In this document: piece by piece, positions 10,399 to 18,397 of the stretch | Numbering within the stretch: position 1 is the first letter of the stretch | Layout of the letters: every line of letters begins with the position of its first letter | DNA from: JBHYDC01 sp051861205 | GTDB taxonomy: Bacteria; Pseudomonadota; Alphaproteobacteria; Rhizobiales; Pleomorphomonadaceae | Reading direction: 5' to 3' | NCBI GenBank assembly: GCA_051861205.1 | Contig: JBHYDC010000009.1 | Span: 62,001 to 126,000 of the forward strand | DNA: 64,000 bases | Program-made: the position numbers and the translations under genes | Notes under the pieces: generated by a model | Told to the model about the DNA's origin: nothing | Databases searched by the model: none | Seen by the model: the letters and a program-made list of their open reading frames with translations, nothing else

Positions 10399-12606
10399 TC
10401 AGGCGAACTCGTCGCCCATGAACGCGGGGAACCAAGCCTCGTGAGCGGTTCGCAGCGCTGCGATAGATATGGACCCGGCAGCGCCGAGGTTCAACTTGTC
10501 TCCGCCCACAAGGCCCACTCGCACCACAGGAATTCCCGCCGCTGAGGCCTCGGCGAGGACCGCAGCTTCGTTTTCCGGTGCGGTGGTGACGAGATACCGG
10601 GCCTGATCCTCTGCGAACAGGGCGATGTGGGGTGCCTGATCGCCCAGCGTTACGGACGCGCCGATCTTGCCGGCTATCGCCATTTCCGCGAGCGCAATGG
10701 CGAGGCCGCCATCGGAGAGGTCGTGGCAGGCGGTGACGCGGTGGGTGCGGATGAGGCCGCGCGCAAAGTCGCCGTGGCGGCGCTCGCGGGCAAGATCGAC
10801 CGGAGGCGGGGCGCCTTCTTCGCGGCCAAACAGTTCGCGCAGATAGAGCGACTGGCCGAGATGATCGCCGTGCCCGCCGACGAGGAGGATCGCGTCGCCT
10901 TCGGACTTGAAGGCGATCGTTGCCATGTCGCGCCAATCGGGCAGGAGGCCGACGCCAACGATGGTGGGCGTGGGCTGGATCGCGCGGCCGTTCGTCTCGT
11001 TGTAGAGCGACACGTTACCAGACACGATCGGGAAATCCAGTGCGCGGCAGGCCTCGCCGAGGCCTTTGATCGCGTGGACGAGTTGGCCCATGATCTCAGG
11101 CTTTTCGGGGTTGCCGAAGTTCAGGTTATCGGTCACCGCGATCGGGTCCGCGCCGACGGCGGTGATGTTGCGCCAAGCTTCCGCCACCGCCTGCTTGCCG
11201 CCCTCATAGGGGTCGGCCTCGCAATAGCGGGGCGTGACGTCCGACGACATGGCCAGCGCCTTATTCGTGCCGTCGACCCGCACGACGCCGGCGTCGCCGC
11301 CGGGGATCGTCGCGGAGTTGCCCTGGACAAGGCTGTCGTATTGCTCGAACACCCAGCGGCGGGATGATCCGTCCGGTGATCCGATCAGCGTCAGGATGGC
11401 TTTGGGGATGTCGCTCACGGCCGGAACGTCGCTCGCGGCCATCGCGGCGGGCTTCAGCGGGGCGATCCAGGGGCGGTCGTATTCGGGGGCTTGATCGCCG
11501 AGGTCCTTGATCGGCAAGTCGGCGACGACATGGCCGTTATGCTTGATTCGGAAGCGAAGGTCGTCGGTGGTGACGCCGACAACCGCGAAATCCAGCTCCC
11601 ATTTGGTGAAGATCGCGCGGGCCACATCGGTTTTCGAGGGCTCCAGGACCATGAGCATGCGCTCCTGGCTTTCCGAGAGCATCATCTCGTAGGCGGTCAT
11701 GTTCTCTTCGCGGACGGGCACCTTGTCGAGATCAAGTTCGATGCCAAGGTCGCCCTTGGCGCCCATCTCCACGGCCGAACAGGTGAGGCCGGCGGCGCCC
11801 ATGTCCTGTATGGCGATGACGGCGCCGGACGCCATGAGTTCCAGGCAGGCTTCGAGCAGGCGCTTCTCGGTGAAGGGATCGCCGACCTGGACGGTGGGGC
11901 GCTTTTCCTCGATCTGATCGTCGAATTCGGCCGACGCCATCGTCGCGCCGCCGACGCCGTCACGGCCGGTTTTGGCGCCGAGGTAGACGACGGGCAGGCC
12001 GACGCCCTTGGCTTCGCTGAGGAAGATACCGTCCCGGTTCGCAAGCCCGAGCGCGAAGGCGTTGACGAGGCAGTTGCCGTTATAGCTCGAATGGAAATTC
12101 ACCTCGCCGCCGACTGTGGGCACGCCGAATGAATTGCCGTAACCGCCGACGCCCGCGACGACGCCGGCCACGAGGTGGCGGGTCTTAGGGTGAGCGGGCT
12201 CGCCGAAACGCAGGGCGTTCATGGCGGCGATCGGGCGGGCGCCCATGGTGAACACGTCGCGCAAGATGCCGCCTACGCCGGTTGCCGCGCCCTGATACGG
12301 CTCGATGTAGGAGGGGTGGTTGTGGCTTTCCATCTTGAACACGGCGACCTGACCGTCGCCGATGTCGATGACGCCGGCGTTTTCACCGGGGCCGATCACA
12401 ACCTTTTCGCCGGTGGTCGGAAGTGTTTTCAGCCATTTCTTAGAGGACTTATAGGAGCAATGCTCGTTCCACATGGCAGAAAAGATGCCAAGCTCCGTCA
12501 GCGTCGGCTCGCGGCCGACGAGGGCGAGGATGCGCTGGTACTCGTCGGGCTTCAGCCCGTGGGCGGCAACGAGGTCTGGCGTGATGGCTGTGTCGTTGCG
12601 GAGCAC
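10399..12606 (-). CDS. purL: Phosphoribosylformylglycinamidine synthase subunit II (735 aa)
   Basis: ATP-dependent subunit converting FGAR to FGAM in purine synthesis. The GTG start at 12606 gives MLRNDTAITPDLVAAHGLKP, matching family N-termini. Conserved parts are WNEHCSYKSSK, GPGENAG, ESHNHPSYIEPYQGAATG, GDPFTEKRLLEACLE, GAAGLTCSAVEMGAKG and the C-terminal DLSDGGLAIALAEM. At 735 residues it is the short form that needs PurS and PurQ, both encoded immediately upstream on the same strand. Purine cluster order here is purC, purS, purQ, purL, bolA, grxD. Confidence 0.98.
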   Translation of the reverse strand: MLRNDTAITPDLVAAHGLKPDEYQRILALVGREPTLTELGIFSAMWNEHCSYKSSKKWLKTLPTTGEKVVIGPGENAGVIDIGDGQVAVFKMESHNHPSYIEPYQGAATGVGGILRDVFTMGARPIAAMNALRFGEPAHPKTRHLVAGVVAGVGGYGNSFGVPTVGGEVNFHSSYNGNCLVNAFALGLANRDGIFLSEAKGVGLPVVYLGAKTGRDGVGGATMASAEFDDQIEEKRPTVQVGDPFTEKRLLEACLELMASGAVIAIQDMGAAGLTCSAVEMGAKGDLGIELDLDKVPVREENMTAYEMMLSESQERMLMVLEPSKTDVARAIFTKWELDFAVVGVTTDDLRFRIKHNGHVVADLPIKDLGDQAPEYDRPWIAPLKPAAMAASDVPAVSDIPKAILTLIGSPDGSSRRWVFEQYDSLVQGNSATIPGGDAGVVRVDGTNKALAMSSDVTPRYCEADPYEGGKQAVAEAWRNITAVGADPIAVTDNLNFGNPEKPEIMGQLVHAIKGLGEACRALDFPIVSGNVSLYNETNGRAIQPTPTIVGVGLLPDWRDMATIAFKSEGDAILLVGGHGDHLGQSLYLRELFGREEGAPPPVDLARERRHGDFARGLIRTHRVTACHDLSDGGLAIALAEMAIAGKIGASVTLGDQAPHIALFAEDQARYLVTTAPENEAAVLAEASAAGIPVVRVGLVGGDKLNLGAAGSISIAALRTAHEAWFPAFMGDEFA

Positions 12607-12703
12607 GGGACGAGGACCCTCGGGCTGTCAGATCGGGATGCCGACGGAGTAGACCGGCGGGGCGGCGAGCGCAAGGATTTCAGGGCTTGGCGGTGCCTTG
12701 CGC

Positions 12704-13375
12704 TCAGGCTGCGACGGTTTCCACCACGCTCTGGAACAGGCCGCGGCCGTCCAGTCCGCCGTGGAGGGCATCGATCAGGTTTTCAGGATGCGGCATCATG
12801 CCGAGAACGTTGCCGCGCTCGTTCACAATGCCAGCGATGTCGTTGATCGAGCCATTAGGGTTGGTGCCCTCGGCGTAGCGGAAGGCGACGCGGTTATCGT
12901 CTTCGAGGCGGGCGAGGGTGGCGGGATCGGCGAAATAGTTGCCGTCGTGGTGGGCGACCGGGCAGCGTAGGATCTGGCCGGGGCTGTAGGCGCGGGTGAA
13001 ATCGGTCCCGGCGTTGGCGACCTGGAGCTTCACTTCCTTGCAGACGAAGCGCAGCGAGGCATTGCGCATCAAGACGCCGGGAAGAAGGCCCGATTCAGTG
13101 AGGATCTGAAAGCCGTTGCAGATCCCGAGAACGCGGACCCCGGCGGCTGCCTTGCGTGCCACATCGAGCATCGCGGGCGAGCGGGCGGCGATGGCGCCGC
13201 AGCGCAGATAGTCGCCGTAGGAAAAGCCGCCCGGCAGCACTATGAGATCGACGTTAGGAACCGCCGCGTCCTGGTGCCAGACGATGGTGGGGGCCTTGCC
13301 GGTGATCATCGTCAACGCGGTGACCACGTCGCGGTCACGGTTGGAACCGGGAAAGAGCACGACGGCGGAGCGCAT
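12704..13375 (-). CDS. purQ: Phosphoribosylformylglycinamidine synthase subunit I, glutaminase (223 aa)
   Basis: Class I glutamine amidotransferase that supplies ammonia to PurL. LPGGFSYGDYLRCGAIA forms the oxyanion/substrate region; the nucleophile cysteine is in GICNGFQIL (about residue 86), and the His-Glu pair is in MMPHPENLID near the C-terminus. Length and motif spacing are normal. It lies about 97 bases upstream of purL and 97 bases downstream of purS on the same strand. Confidence 0.97.
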   Translation of the reverse strand: MRSAVVLFPGSNRDRDVVTALTMITGKAPTIVWHQDAAVPNVDLIVLPGGFSYGDYLRCGAIAARSPAMLDVARKAAAGVRVLGICNGFQILTESGLLPGVLMRNASLRFVCKEVKLQVANAGTDFTRAYSPGQILRCPVAHHDGNYFADPATLARLEDDNRVAFRYAEGTNPNGSINDIAGIVNERGNVLGMMPHPENLIDALHGGLDGRGLFQSVVETVAA

Positions 13376-13472
13376 GAGCTTCTCTCGCGAAAGATGGAGC
13401 GGGGGAGGCCGCTCGCTGCGTGTTTCACAAACCGGCCGGTTCGTCCACCGCAGGGGTGAGCGCGGCCGGTGG

Positions 13473-13715
13473 TCAGCCGAGGATATCGACCGCGTAGTTC
13501 TCGATCACCTTGTTGGCGAGAAGCTTGTCGCACATGGCGGCCACCTGCTCCTTCGCTCGGTCCGGGTCGGTTTCGGCAAGGACGAGATCCACGATCTTGC
13601 CCTGGCGCGCGCTTTCCACCCCGCCGAACCCAAGGCCGCGCAGAGCGCCTTCGATGGCCTTGCCCTGCGGGTCGAGGACGCCGGACTTGAGCGTGATGGT
13701 GACACGGGCCTTCAT
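13473..13715 (-). CDS. purS: Phosphoribosylformylglycinamidine synthase subunit PurS (80 aa)
   Basis: Small dimeric subunit that bridges PurQ and PurL. The start at 13715 (MKARVTITLKSGVLDPQGKA) has GAGAGAATCTC just upstream; a longer frame to 13829 runs into the purC terminator and is rejected. KSGVLDPQGKAIEGALRGLG is the family signature, and the C-terminal MCDKLLANKVIENYAV is also conserved. Confidence 0.96.
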   Translation of the reverse strand: MKARVTITLKSGVLDPQGKAIEGALRGLGFGGVESARQGKIVDLVLAETDPDRAKEQVAAMCDKLLANKVIENYAVDILG

Positions 13716-13798
13716 GAGATTCTCTCGCGGCAACGGAATGAGCGCCCCCTCATAGCGCAGACGGGCGGAGGGTGCCACCGTAGCTTGCGCCTGGATAT

Positions 13799-13826
13799 GA
13801 AAAAGCCGGGCGTTGTGCCCGGCTTT
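13799..13826 (-). terminator. Intrinsic terminator of purC
   Basis: AAAGCCGGGC (13802-13811) and GCCCGGCTTT (13817-13826) form a perfect 10-bp stem with a GTTGT loop. Read on the minus strand it is followed by a run of T, so it should terminate transcripts coming from purC (stop at 13849), separating purC from purSQL. Confidence 0.85.
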
Positions 13827-13848
13827 CACAATCTCGACCGAGGGGCCG

Positions 13849-14613
13849 TTACTTGACCAGCGTCGGTCCGGGACCGCGGGCCTGCTCGGGTTCGTTGAGA
13901 ATGCCGAGACGGCGCGCGACTTCCTGATAGCTTTCCAAGAGGCCGCCCATATCCTTGCGGAAGCGGTCCTTGTCCATGCGGTCGCCGGTGGAAAGATCCC
14001 ACAGGCGGCAGCTATCGGGGCTGATTTCGTCGGCGACGACGATGCGCATCATCTCGCCTTCCCAGAGGCGGCCGCATTCGATCTTGAAGTCGACCAGCTT
14101 GATGCCGACGCCGAGGAAGAGGCCGGCCAGGAAATCGTTGACACGGATGGCGAGCGCCATGATGTCGTCGATCTCCTGGGGGGTGGCCCAGCCGAAAGCG
14201 GTGATGTGCTCTTCGGACACCATCGGGTCGTTCAGCGCGTCGTTCTTGAAGTAGAACTCGATGATCGAGCGCGGCAACTGGGTGCCTTCCTCGATGCCGA
14301 GGCGCTGCGAAAGCGAACCGGCCGCCACGTTGCGCACGACGACTTCGAGCGGAATGATCTCGACCTCGCGGATCAACTGCTCGCGCATGTTGAGACGCTT
14401 GATGAAGTGAGTCGGGATCCCCATCGCATTCAGATGGGTGAAGACGTACTCGGAAATGCGGTTATTCAGCACCCCCTTACCGTCGATGACTTCATGCTTC
14501 TTGGCGTTGAAGGCGGTCGTGTCGTCCTTGAAGTGCTGAATCAGCGTGCCCGGCTCCGGGCCTTCGTACAGGATCTTGGCCTTGCCCTCGTAGATGCGCC
14601 GGCGGCGATTCAT
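13849..14613 (-). CDS. purC: Phosphoribosylaminoimidazole-succinocarboxamide synthase (254 aa)
   Basis: SAICAR synthetase of the purine pathway, joining CAIR and aspartate with ATP. The start at 14613 gives MNRRRRIYEGKAKILYEG, the standard alphaproteobacterial N-terminus; an in-frame ATG further upstream would add 39 unconserved residues. Family motifs are EGKAKILYEG, IIPLEVVVRNVAAGSL, IKLVDFKIECGR and DEISPDSCRLWD. Its own terminator follows, so it is probably expressed apart from purSQL. It diverges from the zeta inhibitor gene. Confidence 0.97.
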   Translation of the reverse strand: MNRRRRIYEGKAKILYEGPEPGTLIQHFKDDTTAFNAKKHEVIDGKGVLNNRISEYVFTHLNAMGIPTHFIKRLNMREQLIREVEIIPLEVVVRNVAAGSLSQRLGIEEGTQLPRSIIEFYFKNDALNDPMVSEEHITAFGWATPQEIDDIMALAIRVNDFLAGLFLGVGIKLVDFKIECGRLWEGEMMRIVVADEISPDSCRLWDLSTGDRMDKDRFRKDMGGLLESYQEVARRLGILNEPEQARGPGPTLVK

Positions 14614-14964
14614 GGGGATGTACCGTGGTCTGTTGATGAAATCCATAAGGCCGGGTCTGCTCCGGGTCGTTGACACTATCGACGGCGGCTCGTCGCCTCG
14701 GCGCTCAAGCGACGAAAGCGGGTCGAACACATGTCCGCCCGCTTTTCGTATTCTAGAGTTGGTACACTACCCGATTGGGCCTTGGATAACAATCCCGCTC
14801 GCGTTTCATTTCAACGGCAAGGGTCTTTGCAAGCGCTGTCGGCGGCGGGGGACGGCGACGATCCAGAAAAGAGGGTGCAACATTGATTTGAACGGACCTC
14901 AGCGATATGCAAACGCCAATCGCATCCCCATATCCGGCGCGTTGCAATTTTTTGGGAGAGGTCC
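14614..14964 (+). promoter_or_regulatory. Divergent intergenic region, purC / ATPase inhibitor
   Basis: About 350 bases. It must carry both promoters. For the plus-strand gene a weak sigma70-like pair is visible: TTGATT (14883-14888), 17 bases, TATGCA (14906-14911). No riboswitch or convincing operator was recognised and no ORF is supported. Confidence 0.35.
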
Positions 14965-15288
14965 ATGACCACGTTCGACAAACGTGAACAGGGGTTCGAG
15001 AGCAAGTTTGCCCATGATGAGGCGCTGAAATTCAAGGCTTTTGCCCGTCGCAACCGGCTGCTTGGTCTGTGGGCCGCCGGGCTTTTGGGTCTTGAGGGCG
15101 ATGCCGCCACCGAATACGCCATGTCCGTCGTTCGCGCGGACTTCGAGGAAGCCGGCGATGATGACGTGCTTCGCAAGGTGAAGGCCGATTTCGACGCCAA
15201 GGGCGTTCATCAGTCCGAGCACCAGGTGCGTCGCACCATGGACGAGCTTCTGGCAACGGCGGTTCAGCAGATCCAAAGCGAAAGCTGA
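14965..15288 (+). CDS. F1-ATPase zeta subunit-type inhibitor, DUF1476 (107 aa)
   Basis: Homologue of the alphaproteobacterial zeta subunit that blocks rotation and ATP hydrolysis of F1-ATPase. MTTFDKREQGFESKFAHDEA is the conserved N-terminal inhibitory segment; FKAFARRNRLLGLWAAGLLG and HQVRRTMDELLATAVQQI form the four-helix body. GGGAGAGG lies upstream of the ATG. In relatives it sits next to the purine genes, as here. Length is usual for the family. Confidence 0.93.
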   Translation: MTTFDKREQGFESKFAHDEALKFKAFARRNRLLGLWAAGLLGLEGDAATEYAMSVVRADFEEAGDDDVLRKVKADFDAKGVHQSEHQVRRTMDELLATAVQQIQSES

Positions 15289-15322
15289 CCCTTTCAGCGG
15301 CGATAGACAGCGGGGAGGCGAG

Positions 15323-16132
15323 ATGGCTTCGCGATCATTGGCGGACGAACTCGCCTCCGGCCTGCCGATGGTCGCCGGCTGGGTCAGCCTTCCCGAGCCG
15401 CTGGTGGCGGAGGCCTGCGTGCGCGCGGGTTTTTCGGCGCTGGTGGTGGATATGCAGCACGGGCTGGTCGACCTCGCTTCGGCGTTTCGCATGATTTCCG
15501 CGATCGCCTGTGCGGGCGGGTCGTCCATGCTGCGAATCCCTGTCGGGGAATATCAGACGGCATCGCGGCTCCTCGACGCGGGCGCGGACATGGTGATCGC
15601 GCCGATGATCGAGACGGTGGCGGACGCTAGCGCGTTCGCCGCCTTCATGAAGTATCCGCCGGACGGCCGTCGGTCTTGGGGCCCGACGCGGGCGGTGCAG
15701 CTTTCAGGCGGCGTGGCCGAGACCTACCGGCGCGAGGCGAACAGGCGCACGCTGGCGGTCGCGATGATCGAGACGGAGGCGGCGCTTACCGCGCTCGACG
15801 ATATCCTGGCGCTGCCGGGCATCGACGGGGTGTTCGTGGGGCCGGCTGATTTGTCGGTGGCGCTGTCGAACGGACGCGCGCTCAACATCGACGCGCCGGA
15901 AAACCTTGCGGCTATCGAGCATGTGGCCGTACGGGCCAAGGCGGCGGGCAAGTTTTCAGGGATCTACGGCAGCTCCGGCGCCCACGCGCAGCGCTATTTC
16001 GGCTACGGCTTCACCTTCGTGACGATGATGAGCGACATCGGCTACATCACAGCCGGTGCCAAGGCGGCGATTGAATCGGCGCGTTCGGATGCGGCCGGCG
16101 AGCCACGCGATCCTGGCGTCAAAACCTATTGA
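15323..16132 (+). CDS. HpcH/HpaI aldolase family protein (269 aa)
   Basis: Metal-dependent class II aldolase of the HpcH/HpaI (2-keto-3-deoxy-L-rhamnonate or 4-hydroxy-2-oxoheptanedioate aldolase) family, which cleaves 2-oxo-acids to pyruvate and an aldehyde. Visible family features are VVDMQHGLVD, the metal-ligand Glu and Asp in MIETEAAL and GVFVGPADLSVAL, and RIPVGEYQTASRLLDAGAD. The natural substrate cannot be told. The start follows GGGAGGCGAG. The 3' end overlaps the convergent hydrolase gene by 14 bp. Confidence 0.88.
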   Translation: MASRSLADELASGLPMVAGWVSLPEPLVAEACVRAGFSALVVDMQHGLVDLASAFRMISAIACAGGSSMLRIPVGEYQTASRLLDAGADMVIAPMIETVADASAFAAFMKYPPDGRRSWGPTRAVQLSGGVAETYRREANRRTLAVAMIETEAALTALDDILALPGIDGVFVGPADLSVALSNGRALNIDAPENLAAIEHVAVRAKAAGKFSGIYGSSGAHAQRYFGYGFTFVTMMSDIGYITAGAKAAIESARSDAAGEPRDPGVKTY

Positions 16133-16670
16133 GCAGCGTGGCGAAGCGCGTCAGACCTTCCGGCCAGGGACCGTGGCCGGAGGCGGCGTTGATGTGCCCG
16201 GCGTCGCCGGCATCGACAAGCACCGAACCCCAGGACGCAGCCATTTCATCGGCCTGATCGAAGGCGCACCAGGGATCGTTCCGGCTTGCCACGAGCATGG
16301 AGGGGAACGGCAGCGGGTCGCTTGGGATCTCGGCGTAGGTGCGCGCGATCTGGACCGGCAGATCCGGACGGGTGGTATCGGGCGGTGCAACCAAGAAGCC
16401 GCCTCGCACCTTGCCGGGCGTGAGTTGGCCGGCCGCATGGGCCACCGTGAGCGCACCCAGCGAATGAGCGACGATCACGACCGGCCGCGTGCATGCCTCC
16501 ACGGCATCCACGATACGCCGGGTCCAATCGGTGCGATCGGGCAGATCCCAGTCGCGCATTTCCACGCGCCGCGCGGTCGGAAGTTTGCGCTGCCAGCGCG
16601 ACTGCCAATGGTCCGGGCCGGAGTTGCCCGATCCGGGGATGATCAAGATATCGCAATCAGCCGTCTTCAT
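16119..16670 (-). CDS. Small alpha/beta hydrolase, RBBP9/YdeN family (183 aa)
   Basis: Predicted serine hydrolase. The N-terminal LIIPGSGNSGPDHWQSRWQ is the RBBP9/YdeN signature with the PG-S/H-W pattern. The nucleophile serine lies in VAHSLGAL (about residue 71), the acid in SRNDPWC, and the histidine in AGHINAASGHGPWPEG. Substrate unknown. Convergent with and overlapping the aldolase gene by 14 bp. Confidence 0.87.
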   Translation of the reverse strand: MKTADCDILIIPGSGNSGPDHWQSRWQRKLPTARRVEMRDWDLPDRTDWTRRIVDAVEACTRPVVIVAHSLGALTVAHAAGQLTPGKVRGGFLVAPPDTTRPDLPVQIARTYAEIPSDPLPFPSMLVASRNDPWCAFDQADEMAASWGSVLVDAGDAGHINAASGHGPWPEGLTRFATLLNRF

Positions 16671-16826
16671 GCCGATAAGGGATCAGGAACCGGGTTGCAT
16701 GGCAAGTGCCAAAGCGGATGGGCAAGGTCCTGATCCAAAGAGGCGCGCGGTTTCCCGACGTTAGCCTTGCGGCGACACTGGATTCCGTTCACAGACGGCC
16801 TTCAGATCCGAGCCGAAGGAATCGCG

Positions 16827-18032
16827 ATGACGACCGTTGCCCTGCCGGACCGCACGCGCTGGGGCGTGGTGATGATGGCCTTTGCGTGCGGCGTCGTCGG
16901 CATGTTCCAGGTGGCCAAGCTGAGCATCACGCTCGACGATGTGCGGCAGGATCTGGGGCTTTCGTTGGTCGCGGCCGGGTGGAGCCTGACGATCGTGTCG
17001 CTGATCGGGGTGATCCTCGGCGTGCAGGCCGGGCGGATCGCGGGTAGCTTCGGGCTGGCGAAAACCCTTGTGGCGGCGCAGGTGCTGGCCGCGCTCGCCG
17101 CGGCGGGTTCGGCGGCAGCGACCGAGCCGGTGACGTTCTTCATCGCCCGCGCGGTAGAGGGCGCCGGCTATCTCTTCGTATGCACGGCGGCGCCGGCGCT
17201 GATGGCGGCGGTCGCCAAGCCTGCGGACAAGCCGGTGGCGCTGGCGATCTGGGGCAGTTTCGTTCCGGTCAGCGTGGCGATCATGGCGCTGGTCGGGCCG
17301 CCCATCGTGGACGCGGCGGGCTGGCGAGGATTGTTTTGGATCAACGCCGCGGTTCTGCTCGGCGCCGCGTTCATGGTTCAGATGCTGGCGCCTGAGCGGG
17401 AGCGGGCTTTGGGCAACCGAGCGCCGATCCGGTTCGGCGCGGTGCTGAGGCAAGCGGCGCGGGACCATATCGACCTTTACCGATCGCGCCGGGCGATGGG
17501 GCTTGGCCTATCCTTCCTCTGCTTTGCGGCGCTTCAGATCGGGTTCATCGCGCTGACGCCGACATTCCTGACATCTGAGCGCGGGTTCAGCGTGGCGGAC
17601 GCCGGCGTCGTCATGTCGCTGTCGGCGCCGTTTGCGGTCGCCGGCACGGTGGTCGCCGGCATTCTTCAGCGCTTCAGGGTTCCAGACGCGGCATCGGGGA
17701 TCGCCTGTTTCGCGATTGCCGGGCTTGCGACGGGCGCTGTTTTCGCCTGGACCTTCGGCGAGGTCACTGTGACGGTGCTGGCAGCCGCCAATTTCGGCTT
17801 CAGCGGCGTCATTGCCTCGCTGTGTTTTGCGCGGGTTGCGAAGCTTGCCAAGAGCGGAACGGAGGTTGCGCTGTTTTCCGGGCTGATCGCGCAATTCGGC
17901 AACCTCGGAGCCCTGGTGGGCGCACCGGCCATGGCCGCTGTCGCGGAAGCATGGGGCTGGCCGGCGGTCGCGGGGTTGATCACGGCCGTCTCTGCCGTCG
18001 GTGCGGCGGGTTTCGTGTTTGGGCGGGCCTAG
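16827..18032 (+). CDS. MFS transporter (401 aa)
   Basis: Twelve-helix major facilitator of the inner membrane. The start at 16827 (MTTVALPDRTRWGVV) follows GAAGGA; an upstream in-frame ATG at 16767 is not needed. Hydrophobic helices alternate along the whole length; the loop after TM2 (QAGRIAGSFGLAK) resembles the MFS A motif in a weak form, and RAVEGAGYLFVCTAAPALMAA fits TM4-5. The family resembles CynX/NimT-type or drug transporters; substrate unknown. It stands alone between the hydrolase and the chemoreceptor fusion. Confidence 0.87.
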   Translation: MTTVALPDRTRWGVVMMAFACGVVGMFQVAKLSITLDDVRQDLGLSLVAAGWSLTIVSLIGVILGVQAGRIAGSFGLAKTLVAAQVLAALAAAGSAAATEPVTFFIARAVEGAGYLFVCTAAPALMAAVAKPADKPVALAIWGSFVPVSVAIMALVGPPIVDAAGWRGLFWINAAVLLGAAFMVQMLAPERERALGNRAPIRFGAVLRQAARDHIDLYRSRRAMGLGLSFLCFAALQIGFIALTPTFLTSERGFSVADAGVVMSLSAPFAVAGTVVAGILQRFRVPDAASGIACFAIAGLATGAVFAWTFGEVTVTVLAAANFGFSGVIASLCFARVAKLAKSGTEVALFSGLIAQFGNLGALVGAPAMAAVAEAWGWPAVAGLITAVSAVGAAGFVFGRA

Positions 18033-18397
18033 GGAGCGCGAGAACGCCGATGGCATCGCGGTGGTGACGTGCTGGCAGGGATCCGATGGGCGAAAGACCT
18101 TTGCCAAACCTAAAATCGATGGATTAGCTCATGTTACGGTTGATTTCTGTGTAGATATGACTGGTTGCTCATTTTGAGGCCGCATGCATTTTGGCATTGG
18201 TCAAGTATTTATATCTGCAACTGTCTATATATTGCAAAAATAACCTTTTGGCGCGCTCTAATCGCCGCAGATGATTATTCATGCACATAATTATTGGTAA
18301 CCGTCAATCGGTTTATGATTGACGAATTAGCGGATGTTTTAAGATAGTGCGCGATTACATCGCGGAATGTATTTGCCCTTGATTCGGGAGGGAGCTT
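18033..18397. other. AT-rich intergenic region upstream of the chemoreceptor fusion
   Basis: About 365 bases with clearly lower GC than the flanks between 18110 and 18360. No gene is supported. It includes the inverted repeat at 18302-18324, the probable promoter of the next gene, and a strong GGGAGGGA ribosome binding site just before 18398. Confidence 0.5.
18302..18324. promoter_or_regulatory. Inverted repeat upstream of the chemoreceptor fusion
   Basis: CGTCAATC (18302-18309) and GATTGACG (18317-18324) form perfect 8-bp arms around the spacer GGTTTAT. There is no T-run next to it, so an operator site is more likely than a terminator. About 75 bases separate it from the start codon. Confidence 0.45.

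Noticed and set aside
10115..10936. 273-residue frame that contains the BolA protein at its end
   Set aside because: The part above 10348 is read inside purL in another frame and is Arg/Pro-rich; the BolA start at 10348 fits the family.
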